Part shown: piece by piece, positions 53,625 to 64,000 of the stretch
Layout: the number at the start of each line of letters is the position of its first letter
How positions within the stretch are numbered: the stretch's first letter is position 1
Origin: Flavobacteriales bacterium
GTDB lineage: Bacteria > Bacteroidota > Bacteroidia > CAIKAF01
Direction: 5' to 3'
NCBI GenBank assembly: GCA_025451235.1
Contig: JANWKT010000007.1
Location: 1-64,000 of the forward strand
DNA: 64,000 bases
The notes under the pieces: generated by a model
Database searches by the model: none
The model's input: only the letters and a program-made list of their open reading frames with translations
Told to the model about the DNA's origin: nothing
Made by a program: the position numbers and the translations under genes

Positions 53625-55373
53625 ATGAGGAAATATTTTACGCTACTTATCTTAAGCATTGTCTTATCTCTTTCGGCTGTAAATGCTCAGTTAAATATAA
53701 CAGTTACCAATTCGGTGGCGAACAATATCATGTTCGGGAATTATAACCCAGCCACTTATATCCCCTCTGTAGTTATTGATCATCCTGACAGTATTTCTGC
53801 GGGGATCTTAAGAGATGTTTCACCTGATTCATTAAAAGCATATATTATTCAACTCAGTACTTTCCACAATAGGAATAGTGGAGCGGATACTGTTTCTAAT
53901 ACAACCGGGATTGGAGCTGCCAGGAAATGGGTATACAGCAAATTCTCTCAATATTCTGCTGTGAATGAAAACAGACTCCTCCCCTTTTACCTGCAATTTG
54001 ACAAGCTGATCTGTACCATGGATAAGCATAAGGATATTTGTGCCATCTTACCAGGTACAGATACCAGCTATAAAGGAATTATTATCATTGAAGGCCATAT
54101 CGACAGCAGATGTGAAGGGGTTTGCGATATCACCTGCAGTGCACAAGGTATTGAAGACAACGCAAGTGGAACAGCCCTTGTGATGGAACTGGCCAGGGTA
54201 ATGAGTAAGTATACCTATAAACATTCGATTGTGTTCATTATTACCATTGGTGAAGAGCAAGGTTTATATGGTGCAGATGCCTTTGCCGATTATACTTCCA
54301 TGCAGGGAATAGAAGTAAAAGCCGTGCAGAACAATGACGTGATCGGAGGGATCCTCTGTGGCGAAACATCATCCCCTCCCTCCTGCCCTGGACTTGGAAA
54401 TGTAGACAGTACCCATGTAAGAATATTTTCTCAGGGAGCCTTTAATTCAAAAAACAAGGGTTATGCCAGGTTCTGTAAACTGGAATACCAGGAGCAATTA
54501 TTACCCCATGTGGATACTCCTATGGATATCTTGATCATGACACCGGAAGACAGAACAGGAAGATCAGGGGACCATGTTCCTTTCAGGCAGAAGGGGTATG
54601 CTTCTATCCGTTTTAGCTCTGCTAACGAGCATGGAGATGCCAACGTAGCCGACACGGCTTATAGTGATCGACAGCATACTACCAGAGATACTTTGGGAGT
54701 TGATACGGATGCCGACATGATCATCGATAGCTTCTTTGTGGACTTCCGATACCTGGCCAGAAATGCCTATATCAATGGAAATGCATCCGCTATGTGTGCC
54801 GTGGGTCCTAGGCAGCCAGATTTTCAATTGACGGCAGTGGGGGCCAATAAGATCAGGGTGGAAGTAACCGTGGAGACCCAATACGATGCATATCGGGTTG
54901 GGGTTAGATCCAGCACCAACGATTGGGATACCGTATTTACTATGACAAATACGCTGATCGATACTTTTGATGTAAGCTCGATCAACAATGTGGTATATGT
55001 AAGTATTATGTCGGTAGATGATAATTTTATCGAAAGCATTCCATCCCGCGAGTTAACCGTAAACATCAGCAGCATAGAAGACCAGATCACAGAGGAAAAC
55101 CATCCTATTCAACTTTTCCAGAACAAACCAAACCCTTTCGATGAATCCACCTATATCCAGTTCTTTACCCATGAAATGGTGACCTATAAAAAAGCAGAGA
55201 TCCAGATACTGAGTGTTAATGGAGTTATGCTCAAGAGCATTCCTGTTGAGATCAACCAAGGTTTGAATGAAGTGATGTATACCCATGGATATGGGGCCAC
55301 CGGCTTATTGTATTATTCACTGATCGTAGATGGAAAAGTGGTGGGGACCAAGGCCATGGTGTTTGCGAATTGA
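53625..55373 (+). CDS. M28-family metallopeptidase with T9SS sorting domain
   Basis: A 582-residue secreted zinc peptidase; the ATG at 53625 opens a clean signal peptide (MRKYFTLLILSIVLSLSAVNAQ) and is preferred to an upstream start at 53526. The M28 site is visible: GHIDS near residue 157 and EDNASGTA near 178 (zinc ligands His/Asp), GEEQGLYG near 210 (catalytic Glu pair). A Fn3-like domain follows, and the C-terminus (FQNKPNPFDESTYIQF) is a T9SS type A domain. It probably degrades peptides in the environment. Confidence 0.88.
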   Translation: MRKYFTLLILSIVLSLSAVNAQLNITVTNSVANNIMFGNYNPATYIPSVVIDHPDSISAGILRDVSPDSLKAYIIQLSTFHNRNSGADTVSNTTGIGAARKWVYSKFSQYSAVNENRLLPFYLQFDKLICTMDKHKDICAILPGTDTSYKGIIIIEGHIDSRCEGVCDITCSAQGIEDNASGTALVMELARVMSKYTYKHSIVFIITIGEEQGLYGADAFADYTSMQGIEVKAVQNNDVIGGILCGETSSPPSCPGLGNVDSTHVRIFSQGAFNSKNKGYARFCKLEYQEQLLPHVDTPMDILIMTPEDRTGRSGDHVPFRQKGYASIRFSSANEHGDANVADTAYSDRQHTTRDTLGVDTDADMIIDSFFVDFRYLARNAYINGNASAMCAVGPRQPDFQLTAVGANKIRVEVTVETQYDAYRVGVRSSTNDWDTVFTMTNTLIDTFDVSSINNVVYVSIMSVDDNFIESIPSRELTVNISSIEDQITEENHPIQLFQNKPNPFDESTYIQFFTHEMVTYKKAEIQILSVNGVMLKSIPVEINQGLNEVMYTHGYGATGLLYYSLIVDGKVVGTKAMVFAN

Positions 55374-55408
55374 GAAAGGGATTATTTTTATAACTATTCA
55401 CAACAGGC

Positions 55409-55500
55409 ATCCCGATAGCTATCGGGATTCGAATTATGATGAATACAATATGCAGTTGATTGTATAATTATTACCACGGACAATCGTCCGTCGCTACAAA
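55409..55500. repeat. REP-like palindromes
   Basis: atcccgatag and ctatcgggat (55409-55428) form a perfect 20-bp palindrome. acggac-aatc-gtccgt (55476-55491) is followed by cgctacaaag. Both recur in part elsewhere: gcatcccgatagctatc at 62.40 kb, cgtcgctac at 45.38 kb. They lie between the convergent M28 and MoxR genes. Confidence 0.75.
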
Positions 55501-55516
55501 GCTGGATTTTTAAGAC

Positions 55517-56479
55517 CTAAAGTAATTCTTTGATGATATCTTCTACTTTGTATCCTTCGGCTTCTGCTTTGTAATTTCTTACGATCCTATGGCGAAGTAC
55601 ATTGTTGGCAACTGCTTTTACATCTTCAATATCCGGAGAATATTTCCCTTTGATGGCAGCATTGCATTTAGCACCTATGATGAGATATTGAGAAGCTCTT
55701 GGACCGGCCCCCCATGATAAGTATTCATTCACAATTTTGGGAGCAGCTTCTGTATTTGGACGTGTCTTGGTGACCAATCCCACTGCATATTCCAATACGT
55801 TGTCGGTTACGGGTAATTTTCTTACCAGGTCCTGATAAAATAGAATATCTTCCTTGCTGATCCTTTCTTCTACCTTTACCATCGTATTGGTGGTAGTCAA
55901 CCGAACAATGTTCAACTCTTCCTTAAAACTTGGATAATCCAACCATAAGTTGAACATGAACCTGTCGAGCTGTGCTTCCGGTAAAGGATAAGTACCTTCT
56001 TGCTCAATGGGATTCTGTGTAGCTAATACAAAAAAGGGTTCATCGAGTTTATGTCGTTTACCTGCCGCAGTCACTGCTTTTTCCTGCATAGCCTCCAATA
56101 AAGCCGATTGGGTTTTAGGTGGAGTACGGTTGATCTCATCCGCCAGGATAATATTAGCGAAAATAGGTCCTTTGATGAACTTAAAACTCCGGGTCTCATC
56201 TAGTATTTCCGAACCGATAATATCAGAAGGCATCAGGTCGGGCGTGAACTGGATCCGGTTAAAGCTAAGCCCCAACACATCAGCAATGGTATTCACCAAT
56301 AAGGTTTTTGCCAGACCTGGAACACCCACCAATAAGCAATGTCCTTTGCTAAAAACGGAGATCAATACATTCTTAACGATCTCTTCCTGACCTACGATCA
56401 CTTTCCCGATCTCGGCACTTAGGTTTCCATAAACTTTTACGAGAGAATCTACGGCTTCTTTGTCTGACTGGAATTGCAT
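55517..56479 (-). CDS. MoxR-family AAA ATPase
   Basis: A 320-residue AAA+ protein. GVPGLAKT at 52-59 is Walker A, LADEINR at 112-118 is Walker B, and the sensor segment FVLATQNPIEQEGTYPLPEA is characteristic of MoxR/RavA-type chaperone ATPases. These usually work with VWA-domain proteins in metal-cofactor or complex assembly; no VWA gene is in the window. It is the last gene of the minus-strand cluster, 27 bp after the SurA-like gene. Confidence 0.92.
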   Translation of the reverse strand: MQFQSDKEAVDSLVKVYGNLSAEIGKVIVGQEEIVKNVLISVFSKGHCLLVGVPGLAKTLLVNTIADVLGLSFNRIQFTPDLMPSDIIGSEILDETRSFKFIKGPIFANIILADEINRTPPKTQSALLEAMQEKAVTAAGKRHKLDEPFFVLATQNPIEQEGTYPLPEAQLDRFMFNLWLDYPSFKEELNIVRLTTTNTMVKVEERISKEDILFYQDLVRKLPVTDNVLEYAVGLVTKTRPNTEAAPKIVNEYLSWGAGPRASQYLIIGAKCNAAIKGKYSPDIEDVKAVANNVLRHRIVRNYKAEAEGYKVEDIIKELL

Positions 56480-56506
56480 AAAGTAATTAAGTTATTTGCT
56501 GTAAAA

Positions 56507-57868
56507 TTATTGTGTTTTTTCATTAAACCAACTAATCGAAAACTTACAGTTCCGATACTGCTCAGAAATCTTAATATAAAAAGCACCTTTTTTATCTTCT
56601 ACCCACTCCTGTAAAAGAGTAGATTGTTTCTCACCTAAAGCCGCCTGTTGTATCTTCGAATAATCAGTGTCTAAATTGGCCACATGGGGAGGTGTCTTAC
56701 TCAGAATATAGAGGATCTTTACCACTTTGGTACCCGTTTGGTCATCATAGATCTTTGGTTCGGTAATATCACCTACATTCAAGTCTTCAATGGCCCTGAA
56801 GGTAGCACCATCAATTTCTGCCAATTCGTCCATGGTAAATGTTGAACTGCCGTTGATCGGGTTGACTAGCAGACCGCCGTTATTTTTGGTATTCTCATCA
56901 TCGCTGAATTTTTGTGCAGCTTTGGCGAATGTGATGCTCCCCTTCACGATTTCTTTATAAATACTATCGAGCTTGGCGAGTGTCTTATAAATATCAGAGG
57001 TGAGTGGTTTGGCTTTCATCAGGATATGCCTGAAATTCGCATATTCCCCTCTTTTTTCCATCAATTGAATGATATGAAATCCAAATTCTGTTTCGACTAC
57101 CTCTGAAATAGAATCACCTTCCAGGGTAAAAGCCGCTGCCGCAAAATTCTCTACCAGGTCTTCCCTTCTTAACGCACCTAACTCTCCTCCATTCGGTCCA
57201 CTTCCCAGATCTTCACTGTATAATTGTGCTTTCAGCTTAAAACTTGATCCACCCATGATCTGTTGCCGGATCTCCTTGAGCTGCTTCTTCACCTTGTCTT
57301 TTTCTGATTGCTGTATGGGGGGCTTTAAGAGGAGTTGCCCGATCTGGACCTCTGAGGGGATATAGGGCAATGAATCGGTAGGAATGGAATAAAAATAGGC
57401 CCTTACTTCGGAGGGGGTCACTTTGGCGGAACCTGTAATGCTTTGCTGCATGGCCTGTATCAACAATTGGTCTTCGACAATTCCCCTGAATGTAACCTTG
57501 ATCTCATCCACCGATTTGCCTAATTGCTCTTCCAGGGCATCCCGGCCACCTGCCTGCCTGATAAATCCATCTAACCTTCTTTCCATTTCCTGATCCACCT
57601 GGTCGGGCGAAATAGGGATACTATCGAACCTGGCCTGCATCAAAAGCATTTTCTGCACAATGGATTGCTCCAATACCATACAGAAGGTCTTTTCATCCTT
57701 CAAACCCATACCCTGTATGAACATTTGCTGGACCTGGTTTTCAATATCCGATCTTAAGATGATCTCCGACCCAACCACCGCCACGATCTCATCCACCAAT
57801 ACTTTGGATTGCGACCAGCTCGTTGAAGAGATCCATATGAAAGCGATCAAACCTACTATCCTTTTCAT
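56507..57868 (-). CDS. SurA-like parvulin peptidyl-prolyl isomerase
   Basis: A 453-residue periplasmic chaperone. The signal peptide (1-19) is followed by a SurA N-terminal helix domain (EIVAVVGSEIILRSDIENQV) and two parvulin domains (about 170-280, with YSEDLGSGPNGGELGALRRE and EFGFHIIQLMEKR, and a second near 285-390 with KFSDDENTKNNGGLL). SurA escorts unfolded outer-membrane proteins to the BAM complex. Its start overlaps the previous gene's stop by 4 bp. Domain order agrees with SurA, but two sister genes make a unique symbol unsafe. Confidence 0.9.
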   Translation of the reverse strand: MKRIVGLIAFIWISSTSWSQSKVLVDEIVAVVGSEIILRSDIENQVQQMFIQGMGLKDEKTFCMVLEQSIVQKMLLMQARFDSIPISPDQVDQEMERRLDGFIRQAGGRDALEEQLGKSVDEIKVTFRGIVEDQLLIQAMQQSITGSAKVTPSEVRAYFYSIPTDSLPYIPSEVQIGQLLLKPPIQQSEKDKVKKQLKEIRQQIMGGSSFKLKAQLYSEDLGSGPNGGELGALRREDLVENFAAAAFTLEGDSISEVVETEFGFHIIQLMEKRGEYANFRHILMKAKPLTSDIYKTLAKLDSIYKEIVKGSITFAKAAQKFSDDENTKNNGGLLVNPINGSSTFTMDELAEIDGATFRAIEDLNVGDITEPKIYDDQTGTKVVKILYILSKTPPHVANLDTDYSKIQQAALGEKQSTLLQEWVEDKKGAFYIKISEQYRNCKFSISWFNEKTQ

Positions 57869-58731
57869 TCTACAAAGTTTTGAAATGTTTTCTTTTCCAC
57901 AGCTTCTCTGTAAATATCCTCTTCCATCTTACGTAAAATTACCTGTTTTCGTATATTAATGATCAAACTTTTTATAACAGGCCTTTCAAATTCAATGGGT
58001 GATATGTTCTCTTTTGACTTATAATCGGTGAATTTTACCATATATACCATCGACGAGTCTTGGGTTTCATAAAAGAAAGCCCTACTCAGGAAAGACTCCT
58101 GGGAGGAATAGTCGAAGGGAATGATCCTTTCCAGCTCATCCATAAACTGCCAGGAAGTATCGTTCAACTGGTAAGTAATGGCATTTTCATTACAAAACTT
58201 TAACAGTTTCGATCTCTCGTTTTCCTTTTTAGAGAGGAACCAGGATTTTACTTTCTCCCTTTCACGGATATTTCTACTAAAAATAATATAGGAAGTTTTT
58301 ACAATATTCTTCCTTAATACAAACTGTTCTTTATTCTCTTTGTAATACTCTTGTATATCAGGCTCCGTTACCACCGTATCCAGGTTTTGCTCTACGTATT
58401 TTTCCTGATAGCTATGGATCAATAAAGTGGTCCGGAGGTTCTCCAATTCCTGGTCGAAATTCTTTCTTTCGGCCGTTAAATTCAATTCTGCTTTTTGTAC
58501 CATTAACTGGAGTTTTATCCAATTCTCCACGTAGATGTTGAGCTTTTGAACACTGTCTTTTGCTGACGTGCCGGGTTGAATAAGGCCATCAATATCTTTT
58601 GCGTAAAGGTATTTGTTACCTACCTTGGCCAGGATCCCTTCCTTTTTATCCTTTGACCTGGAAAACAACCCACATGAGGAGAGAAGAAAAACAAAGCCAA
58701 TAACCAGTAAATACTTCAAATGGCCGTGCAC
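57865..58731 (-). CDS. Lipoprotein of the parvulin/SurA cluster
   Basis: A 288-residue protein with a lipoprotein-type signal (VFLLSSCGLF, Cys20). The first 100 residues after the signal resemble a SurA-like N-terminal chaperone domain (AKVGNKYLYAKDIDGLIQ and long helices). The C-terminal half is degenerate, with no intact parvulin active site. It sits between two parvulin genes, overlapping one by 4 bp and leaving two bases before the other, so it is co-expressed with them and likely helps outer-membrane protein biogenesis. Confidence 0.8.
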   Translation of the reverse strand: MHGHLKYLLVIGFVFLLSSCGLFSRSKDKKEGILAKVGNKYLYAKDIDGLIQPGTSAKDSVQKLNIYVENWIKLQLMVQKAELNLTAERKNFDQELENLRTTLLIHSYQEKYVEQNLDTVVTEPDIQEYYKENKEQFVLRKNIVKTSYIIFSRNIREREKVKSWFLSKKENERSKLLKFCNENAITYQLNDTSWQFMDELERIIPFDYSSQESFLSRAFFYETQDSSMVYMVKFTDYKSKENISPIEFERPVIKSLIINIRKQVILRKMEEDIYREAVEKKTFQNFVE

Positions 58732-58733
58732 AT

Positions 58734-60692
58734 TTATTTGATCAGGCTATACAGTACTTTCTGATCAACAGATACTGGATATTTAGCTCTTAGGGCTTTG
58801 ATCCATTCTTCCTCCAGGAATGTCTGGTAATCAGAAATGATCAATCCTTTGGCCTCTTTGAGTGATTTAGGTTCAGGTCCACGGATCTTATAAACAATGG
58901 CAAACCTAATCTTACCGTCTTTTCTTTCAGTTGCTGAAATACCGGTAGCAAAATTCAGGCTTTCTACCATAGGGTTATCTCCTTTGCTATAAAGACCATC
59001 CATGATAAATACGTTGTCTTTCACTTTTTTATTGAGTTGAGCCAGGAATTTATCCTTGGTCATTTTACCCGACAATACTTTAGGAGCCAGCTTTCTGGCC
59101 ATTTTTTCCACTGTATCATTCTTTACATCCACAATATACACCTCTGCCCTTTCGCCCCACATATATTTGGTTTTGTTGGCCTCATGATAGCTTTTTAATC
59201 CCACCGTATCTTTTACAGATTTAGTCCATACATTCTGGTCCATTAAATTAAAGAGAAGAATACCTTCGGTATATTCATTCACCAACATTCTGAAATCATA
59301 ATTTTCAGCAGGTAGCTGGCTCTTTTTGTAGTTGATCAAAGCTGTATTGATATACTCATCATATTGTTTTTTCTTGAATGAGCAGAAGTCAATAGGTTTA
59401 TCTCCAATTTTATCGGTAACCATTTTAATGAAATCGGTACTGTTTACATTACCTCCTTTAAATGAATAAAGGGGCATTCCGGAGAATTTCATCAAGCTTG
59501 ATTTATCCAGGTTGTTTTTATTGAGAACAGCTGTTTCTTCTAGTTTTTTTAGAAAATCTTTGTTCTCTACAAAACCGTATTCCTTTTTAAGTTTTGCTAC
59601 CAACGCAATTTTAACCAGGTCATACCTTTTGCTTTTTCCAAATGATTTTTCTATTTCTGGCTTGGCTTCCTCAAATGTGAGTTGCTTATCCTTGCTAATG
59701 AGTTTTACAATATGGAATCCATATTGGGTTTCAAAAGGAGTTGAGTAATCTCCTGGGTTCTTTAATCCGAATGCAGCATCCTCAAATTCTTGTACCATTT
59801 GGTTGATACCGAACGGTTGAAGTTCTCCACCGGTTGCAGAGGTTTTAAAATCCTCACTATAAGTTTTGGTAATCGTAGCCCAGTCACCTCCATCTTTTAG
59901 TTTACCGTATGCTTCATCAATACGGGCCTTGGCTTTGTTATAGGTATCCATTTCGCTTTTGGTCCCTCTAATGAAAATATGGGCCACTTTCACGCGACCT
60001 CTGGCAGGACGGATCTCATCTAATTTCACCAGGTGATATCCCTGACTGGTGCGAATTGGATTGGATATTTCTCCAGGCTTTAATTTATAAGCAGCATTTT
60101 CTATTGAATAAAACAATGCCATCGTTGTATAATAACCCAGGTATCCCCCATTTTTTCCTGAAACTGTATCCTGTGAATACTTTTTTGCAGCACCTTCAAA
60201 ATCTTTCGATTTCAAAATATCCTTTCTGATCTTTGTAATCGTATTATAAGCGGCCAAAGTATCCGCCGGAACAGGACAATCAGACATTTTTATAACTATA
60301 TGCCGGATCTTCAGGTCACTTTTTGACCGATCATAGATCTCTCTGGCAAAACCTGTTTCCACCTCTTTATCTTTTAAATAAGGAATGGCAAGTTGGTCCA
60401 CATAACCATTTAACTCATTTCTGAAAGAAGCAGCGGTATCCATTTTCAGGTCCTTGGCTTCTTTTACTTTTAATTTGAATTTTACAAATAGATCTACATA
60501 TTCATCCAGTTCCGCTTTGGTTACGGTGGTATCATTGTTTTTCGAATAGATGTACCAGAATTCACTTAATGTGATCTTTTCATTTCCAACCGTCATTAAA
60601 ATCGGATCTGCACCGGACTGACCTTTTGCAATATTGATAAGTAAAATAAACGCTGCGCCCAGTAAAAACGACTTTTTCATAATTCTTTTCAT
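58734..60692 (-). CDS. Parvulin-type peptidyl-prolyl isomerase with two rotamase domains (PpiD/SurA-like)
   Basis: A 652-residue exported protein; the preferred start is ATG at 60692 (or 60680), which gives the signal peptide MKKSFLLGAAFILLINIAKGQ, and the longer frame from 60731 adds no signal features. Two parvulin domains are seen near 115-225 (RHIVIKMSDCPVPADT, KYSQDTVSGKNGGYLGYY) and 225-330 (VAHIFIRGTKSE, YSEDFKTSATGGELQPFG), each ending in GYHLVKL or GFHIVKL. A long C-terminal helical/beta part follows. It is probably a periplasmic folding factor. A TATTTTTG box (complement of 60729-60736) lies upstream. Confidence 0.88.
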   Translation of the reverse strand: MKRIMKKSFLLGAAFILLINIAKGQSGADPILMTVGNEKITLSEFWYIYSKNNDTTVTKAELDEYVDLFVKFKLKVKEAKDLKMDTAASFRNELNGYVDQLAIPYLKDKEVETGFAREIYDRSKSDLKIRHIVIKMSDCPVPADTLAAYNTITKIRKDILKSKDFEGAAKKYSQDTVSGKNGGYLGYYTTMALFYSIENAAYKLKPGEISNPIRTSQGYHLVKLDEIRPARGRVKVAHIFIRGTKSEMDTYNKAKARIDEAYGKLKDGGDWATITKTYSEDFKTSATGGELQPFGINQMVQEFEDAAFGLKNPGDYSTPFETQYGFHIVKLISKDKQLTFEEAKPEIEKSFGKSKRYDLVKIALVAKLKKEYGFVENKDFLKKLEETAVLNKNNLDKSSLMKFSGMPLYSFKGGNVNSTDFIKMVTDKIGDKPIDFCSFKKKQYDEYINTALINYKKSQLPAENYDFRMLVNEYTEGILLFNLMDQNVWTKSVKDTVGLKSYHEANKTKYMWGERAEVYIVDVKNDTVEKMARKLAPKVLSGKMTKDKFLAQLNKKVKDNVFIMDGLYSKGDNPMVESLNFATGISATERKDGKIRFAIVYKIRGPEPKSLKEAKGLIISDYQTFLEEEWIKALRAKYPVSVDQKVLYSLIK

Positions 60693-60771
60693 TTTTATTA
60701 ATATATGATGCTTGTGTTCAATTAGCCACAAAAATATTTAATTCCTTCGTATTTCGAATAGGTTTGGATAA

Positions 60772-62340
<1,569 letters not shown>

Positions 62341-62400
62341 TTAATGGTGCTGCTATGTCATTTACTATTGTTCAAAATCATATTATCAGAATGTTGCAAA

Positions 62401-62440
62401 GACGGCATCCCGATAGCTATCAGGAGCCCGTCTCTACAAA
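62401..62440. repeat. REP-like palindrome
   Basis: gacgg...cccgtc forms an outer stem around catcccgatagctatcagga, a decayed form of the perfect palindrome at 55409-55428, and is followed by tctacaaag. It lies inside a longer open frame, upstream of the true start of the next gene. Confidence 0.7.
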
Positions 62441-62568
62441 GGAACTGCGAAATAATCTTTGTACAAAAGAAAGAAACACCATCTGTAGGAATCTTTGAGG
62501 CTAATAATATTTTAATGCAACGCTATCCATTGTTTGGTTATCTGTATATTAAATATATCCATCTTTCC

Positions 62569-63435
62569 ATGAGAAAACTCTTTACTTCAAACCAAATAAT
62601 CCGGGCGGTTTTATTTTGCGTTTCTGTATTTGCAGGTACATCTCAATTAAGTGCTCAGATCACTATTTTTGCCGAAGATTTTGATCTATCTCCGGTTAAT
62701 TCTATTTTCAATGTAGGCGATGTAAGTTTAACCGAAGGCCCCTCCCCTTGCGGTAAAGGCTCAAGAGGGGATACCAGTGATTTTAATTCTTCCAGTATTG
62801 ATTTTGATGCAGCAGGTAATCCATCCTTTTTCTTGGGAGTAAATCCACAGGCTCCCTGTGGCGGATTTTATACCGCTAGTTTGTTAACCAATCCGATGGA
62901 TCTTTCAGGAATGGATTCCATCCAATTTACTTGCAGTTATTTTAAGACCAATACCCTTGGATGGGGACCTACTTTTTTATCAGTAGTTTTTGAAAACGGG
63001 ACCAATACCGATACCATTCAGGCAGAATTTAGTTCGGTGGGGATCTGGGATGTTGTTTTGGTAAATATTGACCCTTTGTTAATATCAACGAATGTAACCA
63101 TGCATATCCTCATGGGAGGTGGTGAAGGGGTTGGCATCGATAATATCGGTGTTTTGGGATATTCTTCCGCAGTACTAGACCCGGGAATTGCTTCCAATAC
63201 CATTGCTATTTATCCAAACCCCGCTACTCAATATTTAACCATATCTTCCAATGGGAATCCCATCAACCAGGTTTCTATTGTTGATCTCACAGGTAAAGTA
63301 GTTGATCAGAGATCAGGGAGCTTTATGGGGAATACCAACATCCAGGTGAACCAACTCCCCAACGGAGTATATGTTATTGGACTCACCCATGCCAATGGAC
63401 ACCAGGAATACAAACGATTTGTTGTGACACATTAA
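62569..63435 (+). CDS. Small T9SS-exported protein
   Basis: A 288-residue secreted protein; the ATG at 62569 gives the signal peptide MRKLFTSNQIIRAVLFCVSVFAG ending at SAQ. The 99 codons upstream in frame carry a REP-like palindrome and no protein-like sequence. The mature part is a single beta-sandwich domain (about 35-205, with GKGSRGDTSDFNSSS and GGGEGVGIDNIGVLGY), resembling carbohydrate-binding jelly rolls. The C-terminus begins AIYPNPATQYLTIS and is a T9SS type A domain. Binding target unknown. Confidence 0.8.
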   Translation: MRKLFTSNQIIRAVLFCVSVFAGTSQLSAQITIFAEDFDLSPVNSIFNVGDVSLTEGPSPCGKGSRGDTSDFNSSSIDFDAAGNPSFFLGVNPQAPCGGFYTASLLTNPMDLSGMDSIQFTCSYFKTNTLGWGPTFLSVVFENGTNTDTIQAEFSSVGIWDVVLVNIDPLLISTNVTMHILMGGGEGVGIDNIGVLGYSSAVLDPGIASNTIAIYPNPATQYLTISSNGNPINQVSIVDLTGKVVDQRSGSFMGNTNIQVNQLPNGVYVIGLTHANGHQEYKRFVVTH

Positions 63436-63459
63436 TAAGCAAAGTTAGACACAGTGCGA

Positions 63460-63486
63460 AGCCCCTATTGCAGGGGCTTTTTTTAT
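63460..63486 (+). terminator. Rho-independent terminator
   Basis: AGCCCCT-ATTGC-AGGGGCT is followed by seven consecutive T (TTTTTTTA), 24 bp after the stop of the T9SS gene. Confidence 0.9.
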
Positions 63487-63514
63487 GTCTATTTTTGAAA
63501 AAATAATTTTCCTG

Positions 63515-63886
63515 ATGAAAAGAATATTCATTTTTCTCGCCTTAGTATGCTTAGGTAAGGTAAGCGGTTTATACAGTCAAACCAATAAAGCGGATACCAT
63601 GAAATATTTTATGGTGCTCTATACTGTTGGAGAAGCATGGGATACTACCAAACAATATTACGAGCAAAAATATTTTGATGACCATTCTAAATTCCTGGGT
63701 AAGCTTAGAAAAGAGAAGTGGGCAGTTATAGGGGCCCGGTACAGTGATACCGGCATGGTCATCATTAAAGCGTCTGACGAGAAAACCGCCTATCTCATTA
63801 TGGAAGGAGATGTGTCGGTAAGGAACAAACTCTTTAAGTTTGAATTATATGAAATGGATGTTTTCTACGAAGGATGTATCGAATGA
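63515..63886 (+). CDS. Small exported YCII-like protein
   Basis: A 123-residue protein; the ATG at 63515 provides a signal peptide (MKRIFIFLALVCLGKVSGLYSQ), while the in-frame start at 63485 lies in the terminator T run. The mature part is a single alpha/beta domain (MKYFMVLYTVGEAWDTTKQY, DDHSKFLGKLRKEK, IIKASDEKTAYLIMEGDV) with the DH and strand order of YCII-related dimeric ferredoxin-like proteins. Most YCII proteins are cytoplasmic, so the signal peptide is unusual. Function unknown. Confidence 0.7.
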   Translation: MKRIFIFLALVCLGKVSGLYSQTNKADTMKYFMVLYTVGEAWDTTKQYYEQKYFDDHSKFLGKLRKEKWAVIGARYSDTGMVIIKASDEKTAYLIMEGDVSVRNKLFKFELYEMDVFYEGCIE

Positions 63887-63909
63887 TCTTGTACCGGTTC
63901 TTAAGTAGT

Positions 63910-64000
63910 TTAAATTTCTTCCCAACCCTCGTTTTGAGGATCATACTTTTCAAACTCCTCTGTATCGGTAAATTCAGATGCCGTTAAGCCCATCTCAAAA
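63910..64000 (-). CDS. C-terminal end of an unidentified protein (cut by window edge)
   Basis: The minus strand gives a 29-codon frame ending in TAA (complement of 63910-63912), with acidic, gene-like content (EFTDTEEFEKYDPQN, ending GWEEI). It is the end of a gene that starts beyond the window. No family can be assigned from this fragment. Confidence 0.45.
   Translation of the reverse strand, partial: FEMGLTASEFTDTEEFEKYDPQNEGWEEI

Overview
The window looks like chromosomal DNA of a Bacteroidota bacterium. The evidence is thirteen long secreted proteins that end in type IX secretion (T9SS) sorting domains (YPNP-type motif, closing b-strands), SBBP, delta-60, FG-GAP and SprB-type repeat proteins, and TAnnTTTG-type -7 promoter boxes, some with a TTG about 20 nt upstream. 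A SurA/parvulin/IMPDH cluster of a kind I associate with this phylum adds support. No rRNA was seen. One tRNA, Leu(GAG), is present.

Layout. 1-6.8 kb: four exported or T9SS-type genes, a small membrane protein and a PEP-mutase/isocitrate-lyase family enzyme. 7.0-9.3 kb: an unfamiliar cluster of two paralogous cysteine-rich cytoplasmic proteins, a 48-residue membrane protein and a divergent CC-motif protein. 9.3-24.2 kb: a surface-protein region with SBBP, Ig-like, SprB and delta-60 proteins, including a 249-bp tandem array, plus a KOW protein, an apparently truncated ankyrin ORF and a DUF6624-like protein. 24.1-33.0 kb: a repeat-rich, visibly A/T-rich accessory island. It holds a controller-type HTH gene with a 21-bp palindromic operator, an Eco57I-like pair (bifunctional restriction/methylation enzyme and separate adenine methyltransferase), and a 630-residue fusion of a RibD-like deaminase with a GHKL ATPase module. 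The island is bordered by inverted copies of a dispersed repeat family.

33-36.9 kb: an intact VOC protein and a 5'-truncated relative, a TPR protein, tRNA-Leu and an XRE regulator. 37.2-42.2 kb: a tandem duplication of M1-family metallopeptidases. 42.3-46.4 kb: gmhA-hldE-hldD and a family 9 glycosyltransferase, which make and presumably attach the LPS inner-core heptose (gmhB is not in the window). 46.6-50.5 kb: an alkylglycerol-monooxygenase-like membrane oxygenase, two YhhN (lysoplasmalogenase) proteins and a CapA-like protein, possibly an ether-lipid catabolism module. 50.5-51.6 kb: hpt-adk. 51.9-55.4 kb: Omp28-like and M28 peptidase T9SS cargo around a GNAT gene. 55.5-62.3 kb: guaB, three parvulin or SurA-like proteins and MoxR, all on the minus strand. 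62.6-64 kb: a T9SS protein, a small YCII-like exported protein and the end of an unidentified gene.

The most promising unusual content is the deaminase-ATPase fusion beside the restriction-modification genes (candidate defence island), the repeat architecture around it, and the unassigned cysteine-rich cluster at 7-9.3 kb. All assignments come from reading sequence and motifs; no database search was run.
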